The position numbers were made by a program, and so were the translations under genes. Below the pieces are notes generated by a model, which worked only from the letters and a program-made list of their open reading frames with translations, made no database searches and was not told the origin of the DNA. Of a DNA stretch of 64,000 bases, positions 23,783 to 32,601 are shown one piece after another (position 1 is the first letter of the stretch; each line of letters starts with the position of its first letter). Source of the DNA: an uncultured Gammaproteobacteria bacterium (GTDB lineage Bacteria > Pseudomonadota > Gammaproteobacteria > Rariloculales > Rariloculaceae); assembly GCA_946887385.1 (NCBI GenBank), contig CAMPKU010000001.1, positions 1 to 64,000 of the forward strand, read 5' to 3'.

Positions 23783-25492
23783 ATGTCGGATGAGCGCGAT
23801 ACCCCGCAACCCAGCCTAGACGTCGTCGAGATCATGCGCCGCCGGGGCGGCCTATTTCTGGCCGTCGCGGCCATCGTCCTGCTGATCGGCGTCGCCAACG
23901 CCTACCGATCCACGCCGCTGTATGCCTCGCGCGGTGTGGTGCTCGCCGAGCTGCCGGCGGTGGTTTCCGAAGGCGCAGTGCGTTCGGCGATCACGACGCG
24001 CCCTGAAGCGCGCGTGCGAATCATCACGCAGCGGGTTCTCACGAATGACAACATCCAGGAGATCATCGTCGCAAACGGCTTATACCCGGAGCTTGCGGAA
24101 ATGCCGGCCGAGGCGCGAGGCCGCTTCATCGACCACATGATTCTCGGGGCCGAAGATCCGCAAATTTTGGAAAGCCTTCTTGGGACGACGCGCCCGGAAG
24201 GAGCGCTGGCATTTGCGCTGGGTTTCAGTGATTCCTCTCCTCGCGTCGCGCGCGACGTGGCCAACGATCTCGTGGCGCTGTACCTCGAGGAGAACCGCGA
24301 AGCGCGGCGCGCCCAGGCCGCCGACACGATCGAGTTCCTGACTCAAGAAACGCGCCGGCTCGAAACCGAGATTGCGGAACGCGAGATGCGGCTCGCGGCG
24401 TTCAAAACGGAGAATGCGGGTGCGCTGCCCGACCTCGCGGACAGCAATCTCCAAATGCTCGACCGCGCCGGCCGCGATCTCGATGCCGTGGAGCAGGAAA
24501 TTCGTACGCTGCGCGGCGAACAGCAGTTGTACACCTCGGATCTCGCGCTGTTGAGCCCGAGCAGCACATTGGTCAACGAACAAGGCGCAACCGTCTTGAG
24601 CTCCTACGATCGGCTCAAGCTGCTGCAGCGCGAGTACCTAAGCCTCAGCTCCATTTACAGTGCCGACCATCCCGACGTGCAGAAGAAGCGGCGCGAGCTC
24701 GAGGCGCTCGGCGAAAGCACGGGCTTGCCGGCATTCGATCGCGCAACGCTCGAGTCCGAGCTCCAGACGAGGGAGGACGAGCTCGCTGCTCTGCGCGACC
24801 GGTACTCGGCGGATCATCCCGATGTCATCAAGCTCGAACGAGCCGTCGAGAACGCGCGCCAAGCGCTCGCCTCGGCGCCCAGGACGCCGGCCGCCCGGCG
24901 CATGCCGACGACGCCCGACAATCCGGCGTACATCCAGCGCCAGGTGCAGCTGCGCGCCACGACGGCCGATCTGCAAGCCGCAATGGAGCGGCGTGAAGAG
25001 CTGCGAGCGCGCTACGCGGAGCTCGAGAAGCGTCTACTCATCGCGCCCGACGTGGAGCGCGAGTACAGCGCCTTGAGCCGCGGCCTCGAGCAGCTGGTGG
25101 CCCAGTACAACGACACGCAGGCCAAGATCAACGACGCCCAATTCGCTTTCAATCTCGAGGAAGACCCGAACGCCGAGCGGTTCACGGTGCTCCAGCAGCC
25201 GACGATGGCCAGCAGCCCGTCGAGCCCGAATCGCTTCGCGGTGCTGGCGCTCTCGCTCGCCATCGCGGTGTCGCTGGGTGCCGCCGTAGTGGCCGTGGCC
25301 GAGCGCTCCGATCAAGCCATTCGCAACGTGCAAGACGTGGTGGCCTACCTCGAGATGCCGCCGCTCGTCGCTATTCCGTACGTCGAGAACCGCGTGGATC
25401 TCAAGCGGCGAGGGCGTCGACGGCTCGTGACGGCTAGCGTCGTGAGCCTCTGGATCGGCGCGGTCTTTCTGATGGTCATCACACCGCTATAG
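23783..25492 (+). CDS. Chain-length determinant / export co-polymerase, GumC/Wzz-like
   Basis: 569 residues: N-terminal helix at about 26-44, a long periplasmic coiled-coil region with repeated SADHPDVQK / SADHPDVIK segments, then a C-terminal helix near 490-510 and a third hydrophobic segment at the very end (VSLWIGAVFLMVI). PDNPAYIQRQVQLRATTADL and VEREYSALSRGLEQL are typical of GumC/EpsF-type proteins. GGAG spacing favours the second ATG (23783). It controls polymer length and couples the inner-membrane machinery to the exit pore. The separate kinase follows 10 bases later. Confidence 0.9.
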   Translation: MSDERDTPQPSLDVVEIMRRRGGLFLAVAAIVLLIGVANAYRSTPLYASRGVVLAELPAVVSEGAVRSAITTRPEARVRIITQRVLTNDNIQEIIVANGLYPELAEMPAEARGRFIDHMILGAEDPQILESLLGTTRPEGALAFALGFSDSSPRVARDVANDLVALYLEENREARRAQAADTIEFLTQETRRLETEIAEREMRLAAFKTENAGALPDLADSNLQMLDRAGRDLDAVEQEIRTLRGEQQLYTSDLALLSPSSTLVNEQGATVLSSYDRLKLLQREYLSLSSIYSADHPDVQKKRRELEALGESTGLPAFDRATLESELQTREDELAALRDRYSADHPDVIKLERAVENARQALASAPRTPAARRMPTTPDNPAYIQRQVQLRATTADLQAAMERREELRARYAELEKRLLIAPDVEREYSALSRGLEQLVAQYNDTQAKINDAQFAFNLEEDPNAERFTVLQQPTMASSPSSPNRFAVLALSLAIAVSLGAAVVAVAERSDQAIRNVQDVVAYLEMPPLVAIPYVENRVDLKRRGRRRLVTASVVSLWIGAVFLMVITPL

Positions 25493-25502
25493 GAGTCGTC
25501 GC

Positions 25503-26345
25503 ATGTCGAACATCGAGAAGGGACTGAAGCGCGCGCGTGCGGCGTTGCATTCGATCGGCCCCGGCTTCGCCGAGCTCAGTCCCATGCCCGACGCCGGCTC
25601 GGCTGCGGTGGCGCCGGCACCCGCGCCTGCGAGTGTGCCCGCGTTCGAGATCGACAAGCTCGAGTGGGTGCAGCCCGACGTGGACCTGCTCGAGCAGCAT
25701 CGCATCGTCATCGACGAGCGCTCGCCTGCCAGCGCGGCCTACAAGGTGTTGCGCACGCGCGTGCTGCAGCGCATGCGGCGCAACGGCTGGAAGACGCTGG
25801 CAGTCACCGGCACGTGCCCGAACGAGGGAAAGACGCTCACCGCCATCAACTTGAGCATCAATCTCGCCTGGCATCTCACCACTTCGGTGGTGCTCGTGGA
25901 CATGGATCTGCGCAATCCCTCGGTCCACCGCTACCTCGGTGTGGATACGCGGTTCGGCCTCATGGATTACTTGAACGGCGACGTGCCGCTCGTGCGGGCC
26001 GGCGTGCGCCCCGGCATGGAGCGTCTCGGAGTCGTAATGAACGACCGGCCGGTGATGAACGCGTCCGAGCTGCTCACGGCGCCCGAGACAGGCCAGCTCA
26101 TCGAGGAAGTGAAGCGCGGCGACGATCGAATCGTGATCTTCGATTTGCCGCCGGTGTTTGCCGGCGACGACGTGCTCGCGTTCGCGCCGCTCGTGGACGC
26201 CGTGCTGATCGTGTTGTCTCAAGGAACCACGAAGCGCGCATCGTTGCTGGCGCTGCGCGAGCTGCTTCAGAACGTCAACGTGATCGGCACCGTGCTCAAT
26301 CGGTCTTCGGAGCGGGTGGCGCCTTACTACTACGGGCCGAGCTGA
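25503..26345 (+). CDS. CpsD/CapB-family tyrosine autokinase
   Basis: 280 residues: Walker A VTGTCPNEGKTLTAINLS, Walker A' VVLVDMDLRNPSVHRYLG and Walker B-like IVIFDLPPVFAGDD, the BY-kinase set. The C-terminus ends YYYG followed by PS, a short tyrosine cluster of the kind that is autophosphorylated. The N-terminal 70 residues are Pro/Ala-rich and contain SPASAAYKVLRTRV, the usual interface sequence. AGGAG lies 7 bases before the ATG. It pairs with the GumC-like protein to regulate polymerisation. Its end overlaps the convergent flippase gene by 50 bases. Confidence 0.9.
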   Translation: MSNIEKGLKRARAALHSIGPGFAELSPMPDAGSAAVAPAPAPASVPAFEIDKLEWVQPDVDLLEQHRIVIDERSPASAAYKVLRTRVLQRMRRNGWKTLAVTGTCPNEGKTLTAINLSINLAWHLTTSVVLVDMDLRNPSVHRYLGVDTRFGLMDYLNGDVPLVRAGVRPGMERLGVVMNDRPVMNASELLTAPETGQLIEEVKRGDDRIVIFDLPPVFAGDDVLAFAPLVDAVLIVLSQGTTKRASLLALRELLQNVNVIGTVLNRSSERVAPYYYGPS

Positions 26346-27882
26346 CCCACGGCCTACGGCCGACATAGGCGCGCACGAGCCCGAATAGCGTGCGTGCGGT
26401 GCGGTCTCCACCGAACAACAGTGCAGCCGCGTAGGCGGCGGTGCCGAGCGGCAGGGCGGCGGCCGCGACCACGAACGGAGTGGCTTCCAGGCGCGTCAAG
26501 CCGGCCACCACCGCGACCATCGCCGTTCCGGCCACCACCGCGTACAACGCCAGCTCGCCGGCCACACGCATGACCGCGATCTCGGGCACCTGGCGCGCCA
26601 ACGCGGTGAGCAGCACGCAGAACAGGATCATCGTCGCCGTCGACGTCGCGATCGCGAGGCCTTGAGTGCCGAGCGATGCCGAGAGCGGGATGGCGACGGC
26701 CAGATAGACGAGCGTGCCGAGCGGCATGACGATGGCAGGCACCTTGACGCGATCCATCGCATAGAACGCGTTCGACAAGAGCTGATTCACACCCACGAAC
26801 AGCACGGACGGCACGAGCCCAACGAGCACGGCGGCAACCAAGGCCGCCATCTCGGGCGTGAACCGGCCGTGCTGGAACAGCACTTCCACGATGGCGGGAC
26901 TGTCGAGCGCAATCCACCACAGCAGTGGCGCGAGCACGAGGAACGAAGCGCGCAGCCCCATGCTGTACAACGCGCCCAAGCTGCGCCGATCGCGAGCGAC
27001 CACGAGGCGAACGGTGGTGCTGAACATCAACATGCGGATGCCGGTGAAAGCGCTGCGCTCGAGAGGCTCCGTAAGCTTGCTGGCCAGAGCGAGCGCCGTG
27101 ATCGCGCCGCTGCCGAGCTGCGATGCGAGATAGTTCAGAATGATCGACTTCGAGCGTGCGAGGAGGCCCGTGCTCATGACGATGGCCGAGTTGCCGAACA
27201 CGCGGCGCTCGAACCCCGGCCGCAGTGCGATCTGCGGCCGATAACGGTACGGTGCTCGGCGCAACAGCATGGCAAAGGTCGCGGCGTGCCCGAGCAGGTA
27301 CGCCACCGGCAGGCAGTACTCTCCGAGCCAAGGCGCCAGCAGCAGCAGCCCGAGCAGATTGGCGATAGGCAATGCGGCGTGGCTCAGCGCTACGCGCGTA
27401 AAGCGCTCATCGTATTGCCAGAGGTACTCGTGAAACGTGTTGATGGCCATGAGCACCATGCAGGGCGCCATGATCGTGAAGTAGCGGCTCACCACCTCGA
27501 GCGCCTCGGCGTCGAACCCGGGCAGCATCGCGGCGAACAGCGGTTCGCGGAAGACGAGCAGCACGGCCATGACGGCCGCAGCAAGCAGCGCGACGGTCGT
27601 GACGATACTCGACGTGACGCTGTCCACGCAGGCCGCGCCGATAGCTTTGGCACTGCCTAAGACCGGCAAGAAGTTCTTGCCGAGGTAGTCCACGCACAGA
27701 TACATGAATAGATTCGGCAGCACGATGGCCGCGAAGAACGCGTCCACGCGGTGGCTGAGGCCGAACAGAGCAGCGATCAGCACGTTGCTCAGAAGACCGA
27801 GCGCGAGCGCCGCGAGCGTGAGCGCGTTGACGTTGACGATGGCGCGAGCTTGCTTGCCGGAAGTCATGCCTTTGTGCGTCAT
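26296..27882 (-). CDS. MurJ/MviN-like lipid-linked oligosaccharide flippase
   Basis: 528 residues with about 14 hydrophobic segments. ALFGLSHRVDAFFAAIVLPN and FFTIMAPCMVLMAINTFHEYL-like stretches are typical of the MviN/MOP superfamily, as is NQLLSNAFYAMDRVKVPAIV. It probably flips the undecaprenyl-linked repeat unit, replacing a classical Wzx, none of which is otherwise found in the locus. GGAG five bases before the ATG; the start overlaps the upstream stop (ATGA). Last gene of the operon that starts at 34647. Confidence 0.88.
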   Translation of the reverse strand: MTHKGMTSGKQARAIVNVNALTLAALALGLLSNVLIAALFGLSHRVDAFFAAIVLPNLFMYLCVDYLGKNFLPVLGSAKAIGAACVDSVTSSIVTTVALLAAAVMAVLLVFREPLFAAMLPGFDAEALEVVSRYFTIMAPCMVLMAINTFHEYLWQYDERFTRVALSHAALPIANLLGLLLLAPWLGEYCLPVAYLLGHAATFAMLLRRAPYRYRPQIALRPGFERRVFGNSAIVMSTGLLARSKSIILNYLASQLGSGAITALALASKLTEPLERSAFTGIRMLMFSTTVRLVVARDRRSLGALYSMGLRASFLVLAPLLWWIALDSPAIVEVLFQHGRFTPEMAALVAAVLVGLVPSVLFVGVNQLLSNAFYAMDRVKVPAIVMPLGTLVYLAVAIPLSASLGTQGLAIATSTATMILFCVLLTALARQVPEIAVMRVAGELALYAVVAGTAMVAVVAGLTRLEATPFVVAAAALPLGTAAYAAALLFGGDRTARTLFGLVRAYVGRRPWVSSARSSKAPPAPKTD

Positions 27883-29633
27883 CGCGAGCTCCGAGCGGCC
27901 ACCGCAGCTGCGGGCTCGGCAGGTTGCGTCGCGGCATCGGCCACGAGCATTGCATGCATGCGGCTCGCCACGAACGCGCGGAACGCGAGCACGAGCGGTT
28001 CTAGGCGCGGCCGCTGCGGGCGCAAGCGGCCTACCACGGAGCGCAGGCGTGCGGGCAGGGCCCGTGCAAGCGACGTGTCACCCCAGTCGGTGCGGCGCGC
28101 GCCGCGTTTCGTCTGCAGGGCGGCGAGCAACGTCGCGCGGCACCGCGCCTGTAGGGCCGGTGCGAACGTCGCAACCGCGCGCTCCGACGTAAGCTCAGCG
28201 AGCAACAGCTCGAGCACGCGCCGGTGCGACAGGAATTCGCTCACGTTCTGAATAGCGACTCGCCGAGCCAGCGCGACGTGCGGTAGTTGAGTGTCGACGA
28301 GCTCGCGCCAAAGGCGCTTGTCCGTGCGCAGCTCATCGGGAAGCGTGCGCGCGCAGTCGACTACCGAGCGCGCCAGCAGCGGGTTGGCCACGTCGACGTG
28401 CGCGGTCTTGAGGTCGGTCAAGGCCGCCATGAAGGTGGGGATGCGCGATAGGCGAAAGAGCCGGTCGCGCCAGGCCGCCAATGTTTCGCCGGGAGCGCGC
28501 GTCAGCGGCTGCGGCAGCCGCTGCGCCGCGAGCTCGAACGCTTCGAGCTCGCGAGCGGGAAAGTAGTCGGCGAGCATCGTGAGGCTCGTTTTGGCTCGCA
28601 CGCCGTAATCCGACCGCACGTGCGTAGAGCCGAACGCGTGGTCGCCGCGAATCACGCCGTCGAAGCCGGCTTCGGACAGCGTCTTCCACACGCCAAAGCC
28701 GTCGAGATAGCCGGACATTCGGTCCACGCGGCCTTCGCCGACCGCGAGGAACCGCTCGAGCACCACTTCCGGATCGCAAACTCCCGTCTCGATCGCGATG
28801 AACCGGTGACGTGCGCCCAGTATGCGCGCGACTTGTCGAGCCACTTGGGCGTCGTTGCCGTCCTTCTGCTCGCTCAGCGACTGCCCCCATGTGACCGTTT
28901 CGAGGCCGCGGTCGCGCAGCAGGCAAAGAAGTCCGCGGCTGTCTACGCCGCCCGACAACGTGAGCACCCACTTGCGGGCATCGAAGGACCAGCGGCGGCA
29001 CGCATCGGTGACGGCCGAACGCAGACGCTCGCGATGCGCGTCGAGCGAAAGGCTCGAATCGGGCGTGCGCTCGGTTTGCTCCACGGTAACGCGCAAGCGC
29101 CAGCGCGCGCGATCCAGGAATACCCGTTCGCCGGGTTGGACGCGCTTGAGGCGGGTATCCCATCCTCCGAGCGGCCCGAGCGTTCCCGATGACAGCATCC
29201 ACGGCAGCACGTCGCGGTTGGGCTCGAACGAGCCGAGCAACGTGACGATCGCCCGCTGCGACGTCGAGGCAATGAGCTCGCGGTCGGTGAGCGCATACCA
29301 CAGCGTCCGCGATCCGACGCCGTCGGCCGCGAGCTCGACGAACGTGTCGTCGGCACGCAGCAGGGCGAAGCTGCCGTCCGGCAATGGCGCGCCGGGCACG
29401 TGCCAATCGCCGGCGGGCTCGAGCAGATTGCCGACTACAATGCTCGCTCCCTGCATACGCACCGTGCTGCCGGGGTTCAGCACGGCGGCCGTTAGACCGG
29501 CGCGGCGGATCATGGCCGGCGGCCGCGCGTCGATGTTGTCGCCGGTCAGCTTGCGGTTCAAAACCTCGCGATACGCGTCGAGCCGATTCGGCTGACTCGG
29601 ATGGCGTGCTGCGACGAGGACTGCCCTAACCAT
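27879..29633 (-). CDS. Asparagine-synthetase-like protein, tandem copy 2
   Basis: 584 residues. It begins MVRAVLVAARHPSQPNRLDA, with no catalytic Cys2 and a rebuilt glutaminase-like domain (about 1-180) that keeps TSQRAIVTLLGSF and WMLSSGTLGP. The synthetase domain has SGGVDS at 227-232 and VIRGDHAFGS where AsnB has SGEGGDELF. GGAAAG supports the ATG at 29633 over a TTG two codons earlier. It is more than half identical by eye to the next protein upstream, so the pair arose by tandem duplication. Ammonia-dependent or alternative-amine amidation, or a non-catalytic role, are the options. Confidence 0.85.
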   Translation of the reverse strand: MVRAVLVAARHPSQPNRLDAYREVLNRKLTGDNIDARPPAMIRRAGLTAAVLNPGSTVRMQGASIVVGNLLEPAGDWHVPGAPLPDGSFALLRADDTFVELAADGVGSRTLWYALTDRELIASTSQRAIVTLLGSFEPNRDVLPWMLSSGTLGPLGGWDTRLKRVQPGERVFLDRARWRLRVTVEQTERTPDSSLSLDAHRERLRSAVTDACRRWSFDARKWVLTLSGGVDSRGLLCLLRDRGLETVTWGQSLSEQKDGNDAQVARQVARILGARHRFIAIETGVCDPEVVLERFLAVGEGRVDRMSGYLDGFGVWKTLSEAGFDGVIRGDHAFGSTHVRSDYGVRAKTSLTMLADYFPARELEAFELAAQRLPQPLTRAPGETLAAWRDRLFRLSRIPTFMAALTDLKTAHVDVANPLLARSVVDCARTLPDELRTDKRLWRELVDTQLPHVALARRVAIQNVSEFLSHRRVLELLLAELTSERAVATFAPALQARCRATLLAALQTKRGARRTDWGDTSLARALPARLRSVVGRLRPQRPRLEPLVLAFRAFVASRMHAMLVADAATQPAEPAAAVAARSSR

Positions 29634-29687
29634 GCGCAAGCTTTCCGCGTGCGGCGTGGCAATGTAGGGATGACGGCATCGTTGCGC

Positions 29688-31424
29688 TCAAGCGTTCGCG
29701 GCAGGTTGCAGCCCGGCCGCTGCCGGCGTGGCGGCATCGAGCCGCAGCAACCGATGCATGCGGGCGGCCACGAAGGCGCGGAACGCGAGCATGAGCGGGT
29801 CGAGGTGCGGCCGTCTGAAGTGGCGAAAGACGGACCTCATCTTGGCGGGAACGGTGCGCGCGAAAGTAGCCCGGCGCGGCTCGCTGCCGCTCCCCGGCTC
29901 CGCATTTCGCAACGCGGCTCGCAAGGCGCTACAAAAGCGAGCCCGCAACAGCGGCGAGAAAACGCTTGCCGCGCCCTCGGAGGAAAGCTCCTCGAGCAAG
30001 AAGTCGGCGACGCGGGCATCCGCCAAGAATTCCGTGAGCGAGGGAATCGCGACGTGCGTCGCGAGCGCCACTTGCGGTAGTTGCTCGGCGACTAGATCTC
30101 GCCAAAGCCGTTTGTTGGTGCGCAGCTCGTCGGGGAGCCCGCGCACGCACTCGAGCACGGAGCCGGCGAGCAGCGGATTGCCGACCTCGAGGTACGCCGT
30201 TTTCAAATCCGTCAACCCTGCAAGCAGGGTCGGCACTCGGGACTGTTGGTAAAGGCGGTCGCGCCAAGTCGCGAGGCTCTCGGACGTGCGCCGCGCGAGC
30301 GCGTTCGGCACCGGTTGCTCCGGCAGCTCGAACGATGCGACCTCGTCGGCCGAGAAGTAGTCATTGAGCGTGGTGAGGTTGGCCGTCCACCGTGCAGCGT
30401 ACTCGGAGCGCACGGGCAGGGAGCCGAATGCCTCGTCGCCGCGGATGACGCCGTGATAGCCCTCGTCGAACAGCGTCTGCCACACCCGAAAGCCGTCGAC
30501 GTATCCCGAGATACGCGCCACGCGGCCCTCGCCGGCCGCTATGAAACGATCGAGCACGCACTCGGCGTCGCCCCCGGCTTGGATCGCGAAGAAGCGATGC
30601 GGCACGCCGAGCATGCGGGCCAAGGCGCGCGCAACCCGCGCGTCGTTGCCGTCCTGCGCGAGGGTATGCGGCAATCCCCAGGTGGCCGTGTCGATGCCCC
30701 GGTGGTGCAAGTGCATGAGCAAACTTCGGCTGTCGGCGCCGCCCGACAGCGTCAGCAGCCAGCGCCGGGCATCGAACGACCAGCGGGTGCAGGCGTCGGC
30801 GACAACGGACCGCAGACGCTCGAGATGCGCGTCTCGCGACACGGATTTGTCCGCAACGAACTGAAGCTGCGTGGTCGAGGAAGTGAGCTGCCAGCGTGCG
30901 CGATCGAGCAGCACCCGTTCGCCGGGCTCGACGCGCCGGACGCGCGCGTCCCACGCGGCAGTGGGCCCCAACGTTCCCGAAGATAGCATCCACGGCAACG
31001 CTTCACGGTTCGGCTGGAACGAACCGAGCAGCGTGACGATCGCGCGCTGCGACGTGGACGCGATCAGCTCGTGCTCGGTGAACGCATACCAGATCGTTCG
31101 AGAAGCCACGCCGTCCGCCGCGAGCTCGACATGGTCGCCGTCGGCGCGCAGCAGGGCAAAGCTCCCGTCGGGCAAGGCACTACCCGGAACGTGCCAATCG
31201 CCGCTGGGACCGAGCAATGTGCCGATCGCGACGCTGGCGCCGCGCAAACGCTCCGCGCCGGTGGGATTCAGCAGCGCTGTCGAAAGCCCCGGTCGACGTA
31301 CGAATACCGCCGCGCGCGGCACAATGTTGTCGCCGGCAAGCTTGCGGTTCAAAACGTCGCGATAGGCCTCGAGCCGGTTCGGCCGGTCGGCATGCCGTGA
31401 AACGACGAGCACGGGTCTAACCAT
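29688..31424 (-). CDS. Asparagine-synthetase-like protein, tandem copy 1
   Basis: 578 residues, colinear with the neighbouring copy. It begins MVRPVLVVSRHADRPNRLEA, lacks Cys2, and has SGGADS at 227-232 and VIRGDEAFGS in the synthetase domain. The sequence LPWMLSSGTLGP is identical in both copies. Its start overlaps the preceding glycosyltransferase stop by 8 bases and its 3' end is 54 bases from copy 2. Divergence is concentrated at the very C-terminus and around residues 180-200, suggesting different acceptors. In polysaccharide loci such proteins are annotated as amidotransferases, but the glutamine-hydrolysing residue is missing. Confidence 0.85.
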   Translation of the reverse strand: MVRPVLVVSRHADRPNRLEAYRDVLNRKLAGDNIVPRAAVFVRRPGLSTALLNPTGAERLRGASVAIGTLLGPSGDWHVPGSALPDGSFALLRADGDHVELAADGVASRTIWYAFTEHELIASTSQRAIVTLLGSFQPNREALPWMLSSGTLGPTAAWDARVRRVEPGERVLLDRARWQLTSSTTQLQFVADKSVSRDAHLERLRSVVADACTRWSFDARRWLLTLSGGADSRSLLMHLHHRGIDTATWGLPHTLAQDGNDARVARALARMLGVPHRFFAIQAGGDAECVLDRFIAAGEGRVARISGYVDGFRVWQTLFDEGYHGVIRGDEAFGSLPVRSEYAARWTANLTTLNDYFSADEVASFELPEQPVPNALARRTSESLATWRDRLYQQSRVPTLLAGLTDLKTAYLEVGNPLLAGSVLECVRGLPDELRTNKRLWRDLVAEQLPQVALATHVAIPSLTEFLADARVADFLLEELSSEGAASVFSPLLRARFCSALRAALRNAEPGSGSEPRRATFARTVPAKMRSVFRHFRRPHLDPLMLAFRAFVAARMHRLLRLDAATPAAAGLQPAANA

Positions 31425-32601
31425 GTTGCCATTCCCCGCGAACTACGCGCCGATAGACACCGCTCGTAAGCTCGGCGGCTTTGCGCCACGAATACTGTTC
31501 CCGAACGGCGGCGTGCAGCGCGCGCCTCTCGTCGGCAAGCGCCGCGGAGTCGCGCGTCATTACTTTGAGCTGCTCGGCCAGCGCAACCGTGTCGCCGACG
31601 GGGAAGTAACGGTTGCGCGGTAGCGGTAAGGCCAGATTGGCCGGGATGGCGCTCGCCAGCAGCGGCACTTCGTAAACGGCAGCCTCGAGCAGGGCGATGG
31701 GATGCCCTTCGCCGGCCGACGGCAGCACGAACAAGGCGGCTTGCGAGTACAGCCAGTGCAGCGCGATGCCGCTCTGGTAGCCGGTGAGCACGATGGTCGG
31801 ATCCTGCGCCGCCAGCGCCGCGATCCTTTCGCAATAGCGGTCGCCGCGCACCAGCTCGCCGACGATCGCGAGCTTGAAGCCCGGGGGGCGCGCGGCCTGA
31901 AACGCGGCGATCAAATCGTGTTGCCGCTTACCGGGGTCGAGGCGAGCCACACACAACACGTACCGGCGCGGTGCGAGGCCGAACAGCCGAAGGATTCGCG
32001 TGCTCGATTGCGCTGCGAGCGGCGCGCCGTTCGAAATCCAGGTGGCGCCAATGCCGTAGCGCGCTTGCACGGCTTCTTTGAGCACGGGCGATACGACGAT
32101 CGGGCGATGCGCAAACGCGATGCCGAGCCGCTCGCCCGTGCGCAGCAGGGCTTTTGCGAAGGGCCCCCACTTCTCGCGCTCGTAGTCGGCGCCGTGATGC
32201 GTGATGACCACGCGCAGGCCGAACAGCCGCGCGAGCGGCGCCAGCAAGCCCGGGCCGACTGCATGCAGGTGCAGCACGTCGGGACGCTTATAAGCGGCGT
32301 AAAGCACGCCGAGCAACGTGTGCACGGCCGTCTCGACGATCCGCGTTCGCGGGCTCCACAAATACGTGAGCTTGAGGCCGCGCCACGTGGCGCGCCGGCG
32401 CTCCGGCGGGTAGTACGGGCTGCGTTGCACGACTTCCACGTCGCAGCCCAGGCGCGCCAGCAGCGGATAGAGCCGGCGCGCGTGAGTTTCGATGCCGCCC
32501 TGAACGTCGACGACGCCGCGCAGCCCGAGCACCAAGACGCGCAGCCGCGGCTGCCGGACGGTCGCGGCCGGTGCGGTGACGGCTTGTGCGGTTACGGCCA
32601 T
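31417..32601 (-). CDS. Glycosyltransferase, GT4-like
   Basis: 394 residues, with the N-terminal Rossmann half starting after a short Ala/Thr-rich leader at RLRVLVLGLRGVVDVQGGIE. HLHAVGPGLLAPLARLFG, THHGADYEREKWG and the intact EX7E motif EGHPIALLE in SAGEGHPIALLEAAVYEVP are clear. Such proteins often transfer rhamnose or fucose-type sugars from UDP or TDP donors; no specific donor can be named. The ATG at 32601 lies 10 bases inside the end of the upstream glycosyltransferase, so the two are coupled. Confidence 0.9.
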   Translation of the reverse strand: MAVTAQAVTAPAATVRQPRLRVLVLGLRGVVDVQGGIETHARRLYPLLARLGCDVEVVQRSPYYPPERRRATWRGLKLTYLWSPRTRIVETAVHTLLGVLYAAYKRPDVLHLHAVGPGLLAPLARLFGLRVVITHHGADYEREKWGPFAKALLRTGERLGIAFAHRPIVVSPVLKEAVQARYGIGATWISNGAPLAAQSSTRILRLFGLAPRRYVLCVARLDPGKRQHDLIAAFQAARPPGFKLAIVGELVRGDRYCERIAALAAQDPTIVLTGYQSGIALHWLYSQAALFVLPSAGEGHPIALLEAAVYEVPLLASAIPANLALPLPRNRYFPVGDTVALAEQLKVMTRDSAALADERRALHAAVREQYSWRKAAELTSGVYRRVVRGEWQHG

